Source of the DNA: Salinarimonas sp.
GTDB lineage: Bacteria; Pseudomonadota; Alphaproteobacteria; Rhizobiales; Beijerinckiaceae
Assembly: GCA_020832565.1 (NCBI GenBank)
Contig: JAFIEI010000016.1
Span: 1 to 64,000 of the forward strand
Direction: 5' to 3'
Length of the DNA stretch: 64,000 nt
The notes under the pieces were generated by a model. That model was not told the DNA's origin. It searched no databases and saw only the letters and a program-made list of their open reading frames with translations. A program made the position numbers and the translations under genes. Below, one piece after another: positions 58,196 through 64,000 of the stretch (the first letter of the stretch is position 1; each line of letters opens with the position of its first letter).

Positions 58196-58783
58196 TCAGT
58201 CGAACAGCGCGTCGATATCGTTCTGGCTGACACCGTCGCCGTCGGAATTCGGCCCGTTGAGCATGAAGACTTCCTTGCGGGTCTGCCTCCGCGCCTCTTC
58301 CGGGTCGGGCGGCAGATCGGTATCCCGGGCATTCACCGCGCTGGCGAAATGCGACAGGCGCTTCTCGACGGCGGCGAGATGCTCCACCACCTTGCTGATG
58401 CGCTGGCCGGTAATGTCCTGGAACGAGCAGGCTTCGAAAATATCCATCACCCGGCCCTGGACGCGGGCGCGATAGGTTTCGAGATCATTGTCGTCGTAGC
58501 CGAGGATCTCCTCCGCCGCTTCCATGATCGAATTCGTCGCCGAAGCCGTGGCATTGACGACGTTGCCGAGCTCGTCATGCGCGCCGGGCAGGCGGTTGCG
58601 ATAGAGCTCGTTGGCACGCAGGGCGCCGATTTCGTGCTTGAGTCGCGAGATGTAATCCGCAACGCGCGTCAGTTCCTGCGCAATCATGCGGATATCGACC
58701 TGTGGCTCGGTTTCGCCGGAATCCTGCTTCCGGCGGCGCGGGCGCGCCTCGGTCGCGGTCTTGCGTATGGCGGCACTTGCCAT
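58196..58783 (-). CDS. cheZ: Chemotaxis protein CheZ (CheY-P phosphatase)
   Basis: 195 residues from the ATG at 58783, chosen because AGGGG is well spaced there; an ATG 18 bases upstream is possible. CheZ dephosphorylates phospho-CheY. It is helical, with the catalytic segment CSFQDITGQRISKV near 125 (catalytic D and Q in QDITGQ), and ends in the CheY-binding amphipathic helix SQNDIDALFD. Downstream of cheY on the same strand. CheZ is known in alpha-, beta- and gammaproteobacteria. Confidence 0.93.
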   Translation of the reverse strand: MASAAIRKTATEARPRRRKQDSGETEPQVDIRMIAQELTRVADYISRLKHEIGALRANELYRNRLPGAHDELGNVVNATASATNSIMEAAEEILGYDDNDLETYRARVQGRVMDIFEACSFQDITGQRISKVVEHLAAVEKRLSHFASAVNARDTDLPPDPEEARRQTRKEVFMLNGPNSDGDGVSQNDIDALFD

Positions 58784-58906
58784 GTCCTGCCCCTTTCCCA
58801 TCCCTGTCGATCAACGACCTTCCCGCGAGACGCGATCGAGAACGCGTCCCGCAGCGAGACCGCGCGGCGCCCCGTTCCGGGGCCACACCGCGCCCGTGCA
58901 GACGGG

Positions 58907-59290
58907 TCACGCCCCGCAGACGGCCTCGATCTTGGATTTCAACGTCTGGGCGTTGAAGGGCTTGACGATGTAGTTGTTCACGCCCGCCTTCTTCGCGGCG
59001 ATGACGTTTTCCGTCTTCGATTCCGCCGTCACCATGATGAAGGGCGTGACGCGCAGGTTTTCGTCGGAACGCACATGCCGCAGGAGCTCGTAACCCGTCA
59101 TCGGCTCCATGTTCCAGTCCGAGATGACGAGGCCGTATTTCTTTTCCTTGAGCTTGGCGAGTGCCGCAGTGCCGTCATTGGCATCGTCGACATCCTCGAA
59201 ACCGAGCTGCTTCAGAAGATTGCGTATGATGCGCACCATCGTCTGGTAATCGTCGACGACGAGGATCGGCATCTTGAGGTCGAGGCCCAT
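58907..59290 (-). CDS. cheY: Chemotaxis response regulator CheY
   Basis: 127 residues, a lone receiver domain. Acidic pair DD near residue 13-14 (VVDDYQTM), phosphoacceptor aspartate in ISDWNMEPM near 58, threonine in VTAES near 88 and lysine in VKPFNA near 110. These are the complete receiver set. Binds the flagellar motor when phosphorylated. Followed by cheZ after 123 bases, likely one operon. The region upstream is divergent from ribF. Confidence 0.95.
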   Translation of the reverse strand: MGLDLKMPILVVDDYQTMVRIIRNLLKQLGFEDVDDANDGTAALAKLKEKKYGLVISDWNMEPMTGYELLRHVRSDENLRVTPFIMVTAESKTENVIAAKKAGVNNYIVKPFNAQTLKSKIEAVCGA

Positions 59291-59602
59291 GTCCCAAGCT
59301 CCAGTTTTCTCCGGCGCTGCGAAGCTGCAGCGTCACGAACATATCTTGCATGATCGGTGTCGGAGGGCTTCACGAAGTCCTCCCGCCACCACAAGCAATA
59401 GCCGCGCTCCCTTGAAAAGCGGTTAACTGCACCGCCGGAGATCGAACGCGGTTGGCAAAAGCTTAACCACGCAGGTTGTGTCGTGCCGCGCCGGGTTGCG
59501 CGGCGCTGACTGCTTGACCCCGCGCGCGATCCGTCGCACTTGCCTGTGCGAAGGGTCCGCGACAGACCGGTAATGCATGACGGATACGGCGAGAGGAAGC
59601 GC
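59291..59602. other. Intergenic region between cheY and ribF
   Basis: 312 bases between divergent genes. Promoters for both are expected but no clear -35/-10 pair was read. GAGAGGAAG at 59591 is the ribF ribosome binding site. Confidence 0.4.
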
Positions 59603-60574
59603 ATGAGCGGCTTCACATTGATAGGTGCGGATGAGGCGATCGCGCAGGATTTGCGCGGCGCGGTGATCGCGATCGGCAATTTCGACGGCGTCCATCGCGG
59701 TCATCAGCAATTGATCGCGCAGGCGCAAGCCATGGCACGCGCGCGCGGCGTCCCGGCGGCGATCCTCACTTTCAGCCCGCATCCGCGCGCCTTCTTCGCC
59801 CCCGATCGCCCCTTCTTCCGGATCACGCCGCAGCGCGAAAGGGTGCGCGTGATGCGCAAGCTCGGCCTCGACGGCGTGATCATCCGCCGTTTCGACGCGA
59901 CCCTGGCTGCGACGACGGCCCGGGATTTTCTGGAACGCTTCGTCGTGGAGGAAATCGGCGCTTCCGGCGTCGTCGTCGGCCACGATTTTCATTTCGGCAA
60001 GGGGCGCGAGGGCAATCCCTCGCTCCTCGAGGCATTCTGCACGGCACAGGGCATTGCCTGCACGATCGTGCCCGTGGTCGAGGAAACCGGCGGTGCGATC
60101 TCGTCGAGCGCCATTCGCACCGCTTTGGCCGAGGGCGACATCGAAACGGCCAACCACCTTCTCGGCTATCGCTGGTTCGTCACCGCCCCGATCCGCCATG
60201 GCGAGAAACGCGGGCGCGATCTCGGCTATCCCACGGCGAACATGGCCCTGCGTGCGGGCTGCGCGCTGCGCCACGGTATCTATGCCGTGCGCATGGCGGT
60301 GAACGGCGCCCTGCATGACGGCGTTGCCAGTTTCGGGCGGCGCCCGACCTTCGATGACGGCGCGCCGCTCTTGGAGACATTCCTCTTCGATTTCTCCGGC
60401 GATCTCTACGGTGCCGAGGCCAGCGTGGAATTCCTCGCCTTCCTGCGCCCCGAAGCCCGGTTCGACAGTGCCGAGGCGCTGATCGCGCAGATGGACGACG
60501 ATTCGCTACGCGCACGGGCTATCCTCGCCGGCAGCGATACCACGGCCTCCATGATCGCCCCCGACGCTTCGTAG
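59603..60574 (+). CDS. ribF: Bifunctional riboflavin kinase / FAD synthetase
   Basis: 323 residues from the ATG at 59603. It phosphorylates riboflavin to FMN and adenylates FMN to FAD. FAD synthetase domain (about 15-190) with IGNFDGVHRGHQQLI and the LTFSPHPRAFF, GHDFHFGKGREG and SSSAIRTAL blocks; kinase domain (about 195-310) with KRGRDLGYPTANM and GVASFGRRPTF. All intact. Neighbouring glsA converges on it, with 8 bases between stops. Confidence 0.95.
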   Translation: MSGFTLIGADEAIAQDLRGAVIAIGNFDGVHRGHQQLIAQAQAMARARGVPAAILTFSPHPRAFFAPDRPFFRITPQRERVRVMRKLGLDGVIIRRFDATLAATTARDFLERFVVEEIGASGVVVGHDFHFGKGREGNPSLLEAFCTAQGIACTIVPVVEETGGAISSSAIRTALAEGDIETANHLLGYRWFVTAPIRHGEKRGRDLGYPTANMALRAGCALRHGIYAVRMAVNGALHDGVASFGRRPTFDDGAPLLETFLFDFSGDLYGAEASVEFLAFLRPEARFDSAEALIAQMDDDSLRARAILAGSDTTASMIAPDAS

Positions 60575-60582
60575 CGCCGGCC

Positions 60583-61557
60583 CTAGAGCCGGTTGTCGGG
60601 GAGGAAACTCGCGCCGAAGACCGACCAGTCCATCTCTTCGGCGAGGCAGGCCAGCGCACGCGTGCCGAGAGCCGAATTGCCGGATTCGTCGAGCCCGGGC
60701 GACCAGACGGCGATGCTGGCGTGGTTGGGCACGATCGCGAGGATACCGCCGGAAACCCCGCTCTTGGCCGGCAGGCCCACCCGATAGGCGAATTCGCCGG
60801 ACCCGTCATATTGCCCACAGGTCAACATGAGGGCGTTGATCCGCCGCGCCATGCGCACGTCCTGTTCCGAATCCGTCGCATCGCCGAGCCGCTCCTGCAT
60901 CAGATAGCGCCCCGCCCGGGCCAGTTCCCCGCAGTTCAGGCGCACCGCGCATTGATGCACATAGGTATCGATGATCCTGTCGATCGGATGGTGCAGATTG
61001 CCGTATGACTGTGTCAGATGCGCCAGCGCCCGGTTGACGTGGCCGGTGGCGAAGGAGTCGAGGATCTCGGCGTTGCGATCGGGCCATTGCGCCTCGTCCT
61101 CGATGCCCAGAAGCGCCGCGATGCGCGCGCGCACCGGTTCGGGTACGCGCTCATCGGCCGATTCAGAGGCGAGCAGCACATCGATGACGACGAGTGCGCC
61201 CGCATTGATGAAGGGGTTGCGCGGGATGCCGTGATGACGCTCAAGATCGATGATGGAATTATACGGATCGCCGGAAGGCTCGCGCCCGACGCGCTGCCAA
61301 AGATCCTCGCCGGCGCGCTCGAGCGCAAGCGTGAGGGAAAAGACCTTGGAAATGCTCTGGATGGGAAAGCGCTCGCCGTGATCCCCGGCTTTCACGAGTG
61401 TACCGTCGGCGGTATGCACCGCGATGCCGAAGGCGCCGAGACGGCTGTCGTCGTCGCCGTCACGGACGCGCCCGCGCTCCTTCTCGTCAGCCATGCGCGC
61501 GGCGATGCGGTTGATGACCTCCTGCAGGCGCGTATGATCGTCGTTCCTGATGCTCAC
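60583..61557 (-). CDS. glsA: Glutaminase
   Basis: 324 residues, serine-dependent beta-lactamase-fold glutaminase that hydrolyses glutamine to glutamate and ammonia. The S-x-x-K pair SISKV near 67-71, PSGDPYNSIIDLE, NPFINAGAL near 115, and the GVSGGILAIVP block near 255 are typical. Starts at a GTG at 61557. About 16 residues longer than the E. coli enzymes. Lone gene between ribF and purH. Confidence 0.92.
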   Translation of the reverse strand: MSIRNDDHTRLQEVINRIAARMADEKERGRVRDGDDDSRLGAFGIAVHTADGTLVKAGDHGERFPIQSISKVFSLTLALERAGEDLWQRVGREPSGDPYNSIIDLERHHGIPRNPFINAGALVVIDVLLASESADERVPEPVRARIAALLGIEDEAQWPDRNAEILDSFATGHVNRALAHLTQSYGNLHHPIDRIIDTYVHQCAVRLNCGELARAGRYLMQERLGDATDSEQDVRMARRINALMLTCGQYDGSGEFAYRVGLPAKSGVSGGILAIVPNHASIAVWSPGLDESGNSALGTRALACLAEEMDWSVFGASFLPDNRL

Positions 61558-61780
61558 GATAACCCCCTGTTGCCGGCCGAGAAGGCCGCTTCATGCCAGC
61601 GGACAACGCGCAGAACGGCACCGGGGTCCACCTGGCTCGTGCGCCTGCAGGGTGCATCTGCGTGCCGGCAGGCACAAGCCGGTTCCTTCGCGCGTTCTTT
61701 CGTGCTAACCGCCCCGCATTCCGGCGCAGCCGCGCTGTCCCCGGGGCTCCTTGCGCCCGCACTCTTTTCGGATCGAGATC

Positions 61781-63373
61781 ATGCCCACCGATACCAAGCG
61801 CATCGCCCGCGCCCTGCTTTCCGTTTCCGACAAGACCGGCATCGTCGCCTTCGCCGAAAAGCTGCATGCGCGCGGCGTCACGCTGGTCTCGACCGGTGGC
61901 ACCCATCGCACCCTGGTCGAGGCCGGATTGCCGGTGCTGGAGGTCTCGGAGGTCACGGGCTTCCCCGAAATGATGGACGGCCGGGTCAAGACTCTGCATC
62001 CCAAGGTCCATGGCGGGCTTTTGGGCATGCGCGCCAATCCCGAGCACCAGGCGGCGATGTTTGCCCATGGGATCGAGGCGATCGACCTGCTCGTGGTCAA
62101 TCTCTACCCCTTCGAGGCGACCGCCGCCGCCGGCAAGCCCTATGACGATTGCGTCGAGAATATCGATATCGGCGGCCCCGCCATGATCCGCGCCGCGGCG
62201 AAGAACCATCAGGACGTCACGGTGGTGGTCGATGCCGCCGATTACGACGCCGTGCTTGCCGATCTCGACGCCCATGACGGCCAGACCACGCTCACCCTGC
62301 GCCGGCGCCTCGCGCAGAAGGCCTATGCCCGCACCGCCGCCTATGATGCGGCGATCTCGAACTGGCTGGCACAGGCGCTCGCCATCGATGCGCCGGAATA
62401 CCGCGCGCTCGGCGGCAGCCTCGCGCAGGAAATGCGCTACGGCGAGAACCCGCACCAGAAGGCTGCCTTCTATACCGATGGCTCCAACCGCCCCGGCGTC
62501 GCCACGGCGCGCCAGGTCCAGGGCAAGCAGCTCTCCTTCAACAATATCAACGATACGGATGCCGCTTTCGAATGTGTCGGCGAATTCGATCCCGCCCAGG
62601 CGGCGGCGATCGTCATCGTCAAGCACGCCAATCCTTGCGGCGTGGCGCAGGGTGAAAACCTGCTCGCGGCTTATGAGAAGGCGCTGGCCTGCGATCCCGT
62701 CTCGGCCTTCGGCGGCATCGTCGCCATGAACCGCCGGCTCGATGCGCAGGCCGCGGCCAGGATCGTGGAGATCTTCACCGAGGTGATCATCGCCCCCGAA
62801 GCGGATGAGGAGGCGATGGCCATCATCGCGGCCAAGAAGAACCTGCGGCTGCTGCTCACCGGCGGCCTGCCGGATCCGCGCGCCCCCGGTCTTGCCGTGC
62901 GCAGCGTCGCCGGCGGCCTGCTGGTGCAGGGGCGTGATGCGGTTCTCGTCGACGACATGGACCTGAAGGTGGTGACCAAGCGCGCGCCGGACGAGCGCGA
63001 GATGGCGGATCTGCGCTTCGCCTTCCGCGTCGCCAAGCACGTGAAATCGAACGCCATCGTCTATGCCCGCGACGGCGCCACGGTCGGGATCGGCGCCGGG
63101 CAGATGAGCCGGGTCGATTCCTCGCGCATCGCCGCCTGGAAGGCGGGCGAGGCCGCGCGGGCAAAGGGGCTTGCCGAGAGCCTCGCCAAGGGGTCCGTGG
63201 TGGCCTCCGACGCGTTTTTCCCCTTTGCCGACGGCCTGCTGGCCGCCGCCGAGGCGGGGGCAACCGCCGTGATCCAGCCGGGCGGCTCGATGCGCGACGA
63301 GGAGGTGATCGCCGCTGCCGACGAGGCCGGCCTCGCCATGGTCTTCACCGGCCACCGGCATTTCCGCCACTGA
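61781..63373 (+). CDS. purH: Bifunctional AICAR transformylase / IMP cyclohydrolase
   Basis: 530 residues from the ATG at 61781, the normal PurH length; a start 30 bases upstream is less likely. It makes the last two steps to IMP: formyl transfer from 10-formyl-THF to AICAR, then ring closure. MGS-like cyclohydrolase domain at the N-terminus ([40 protein letters not shown]) and AICARFT domain after it (KHANPCGVA near 280; [23 protein letters not shown] near 475; FTGHRHFRH end). All present. Confidence 0.96.
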   Translation: MPTDTKRIARALLSVSDKTGIVAFAEKLHARGVTLVSTGGTHRTLVEAGLPVLEVSEVTGFPEMMDGRVKTLHPKVHGGLLGMRANPEHQAAMFAHGIEAIDLLVVNLYPFEATAAAGKPYDDCVENIDIGGPAMIRAAAKNHQDVTVVVDAADYDAVLADLDAHDGQTTLTLRRRLAQKAYARTAAYDAAISNWLAQALAIDAPEYRALGGSLAQEMRYGENPHQKAAFYTDGSNRPGVATARQVQGKQLSFNNINDTDAAFECVGEFDPAQAAAIVIVKHANPCGVAQGENLLAAYEKALACDPVSAFGGIVAMNRRLDAQAAARIVEIFTEVIIAPEADEEAMAIIAAKKNLRLLLTGGLPDPRAPGLAVRSVAGGLLVQGRDAVLVDDMDLKVVTKRAPDEREMADLRFAFRVAKHVKSNAIVYARDGATVGIGAGQMSRVDSSRIAAWKAGEAARAKGLAESLAKGSVVASDAFFPFADGLLAAAEAGATAVIQPGGSMRDEEVIAAADEAGLAMVFTGHRHFRH

Positions 63374-63387
63374 TCAAGGGTGAGGGG

Positions 63388-63948
63388 ATGATCAGCATCC
63401 ACGGCTATGCCATCGTCTGCCGGCATGACCGCATCGCCGATGCGAACGGCGCCTTTCCGCCTGCCTTGATGAACGAGGCGGACTGGGCCTATTTCCAGGC
63501 CGAGCTCGACCGGGCGGATCTGTGTGTCCTGGGCAGCGCCAGCCATCGCGCCACGCCCAATCGCGCCAATCGCCGGCGCCTGGTGATGTCACGCGGCGCC
63601 GACGGGCTTGAGCAGCGTGACGATGCCTGGTGGTGGGCGCCGCAGAGGCTGCCTTTCGAGGAAGTCTGCGCCCGCCTCCTGCCCGATGGCGGGCGCATCG
63701 GCGTTCCGGGCGGGCAGGTGGCTTTCGATTATTTTCTGAGCGAGAGCCCGCAGGGGCTGCGCTTCGGCGCGTTTCACCTCTCGCGCGCAACCCGCACCGC
63801 GATTCCCGGGGGGCGGGGATTGCTGACCGGCGTCGAGCAGGGCCATGATGCCGATTCGATATTGCGGGCGCACGGGTTGGTTCCGGGGCCGGTGCGGATG
63901 ATCGACCCGGATGCCGGGGTGGACCTGACCGTCTACACCGCGCCCTGA
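63388..63948 (+). CDS. Possible dihydrofolate reductase-like protein
   Basis: 186 residues. The C-terminal half holds [15 protein letters not shown] and [16 protein letters not shown], which resemble the GG-x-x-F and catalytic region of the RibD-C/DHFR superfamily, and the start ([17 protein letters not shown]) could be the first strand with A-x-D. Residue support is moderate. Follows purH by 14 bases with a GAGGGG ribosome binding site, so it may be co-transcribed and folate-related (inference). Confidence 0.45.
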   Translation: MISIHGYAIVCRHDRIADANGAFPPALMNEADWAYFQAELDRADLCVLGSASHRATPNRANRRRLVMSRGADGLEQRDDAWWWAPQRLPFEEVCARLLPDGGRIGVPGGQVAFDYFLSESPQGLRFGAFHLSRATRTAIPGGRGLLTGVEQGHDADSILRAHGLVPGPVRMIDPDAGVDLTVYTAP

Positions 63949-63952
63949 CACA

Positions 63953-63976
63953 CCCGGCTTGCGCCGGGGCCGGTTT
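63953..63976 (+). terminator. Possible terminator after the DHFR-like gene
   Basis: CCCGGC (63953-63958), loop TTGC, GCCGGG (63963-63968), then a short GCCGG and four T (63973-63976). A modest hairpin just after the stop at 63948. Confidence 0.45.
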
Positions 63977-64000
63977 TGGCGTTAGCCGGTCATGGTCGAC

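Overview
The window is a GC-rich chromosomal stretch of an alphaproteobacterium, most likely of the order Hyphomicrobiales (inference). It carries a SecB–Tim44–MltA neighbourhood, CobO, a TRAP transporter, TrkHA, an RNA-free accessory content and a CheY/CheZ pair. No rRNA, tRNA, CRISPR array, integrase or transposase was recognised. Coding density is high, and many neighbours overlap by 4 to 20 bases, which suggests translational coupling.

Layout. 1-7.7 kb: an oligopeptide-type ABC importer (binding protein, two permeases, one fused double ATPase) coupled to a fumarase/adenylosuccinate-lyase superfamily enzyme, with a convergent LysR regulator. 7.7-8.5 kb: a gene-poor stretch with a strong hairpin. 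8.5-19.5 kb: a beta-keto acid cleavage family gene, then a histidine-utilisation block (hutC-hutF divergent from hutI-hutH-hutU) running directly into a three-gene TRAP transporter. No hutG is in the window, and HutU has Met at the position of the conserved Cys410 of the Pseudomonas enzyme. 19.5-30.3 kb: a patatin-like lipoprotein, a small membrane protein, an 1109-residue molybdopterin oxidoreductase fused to an NAD(P)H reductase and ferredoxin module, a large GAF-PAS-GGDEF-EAL protein and a DenD-like dehydrogenase.

30.3-45 kb: a TetR gene whose likely operator sits on the promoter of a flavin monooxygenase gene, a Tat-exported serine hydrolase, an EVE protein, a two-domain salicylyl/2-aminobenzoyl-CoA monooxygenase-reductase, a 26-residue membrane peptide, SelO with DUF2237, a cysteine-tailed MarR regulator that may be leaderless, a VOC protein, a haloacid dehalogenase-like protein, an EamA exporter and TrkH/TrkA. 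45.2-46.8 kb: a compact, lower-GC, three-gene module led by an FRG-domain protein with an inverted repeat in its promoter. This is the best candidate for an undescribed (defence- or toxin-like) system.

46.9-64 kb: mostly housekeeping. Aspartate aminotransferase, DegT aminotransferase, leuB, mtgA-mltA-Tim44 divergent from secB, a suspicious poly-G/poly-C tract, cobO, chorismate mutase, cheZ and cheY, ribF, glutaminase, purH and a possible DHFR-like protein. All similarity statements are from reading motifs by eye; no database search was run.
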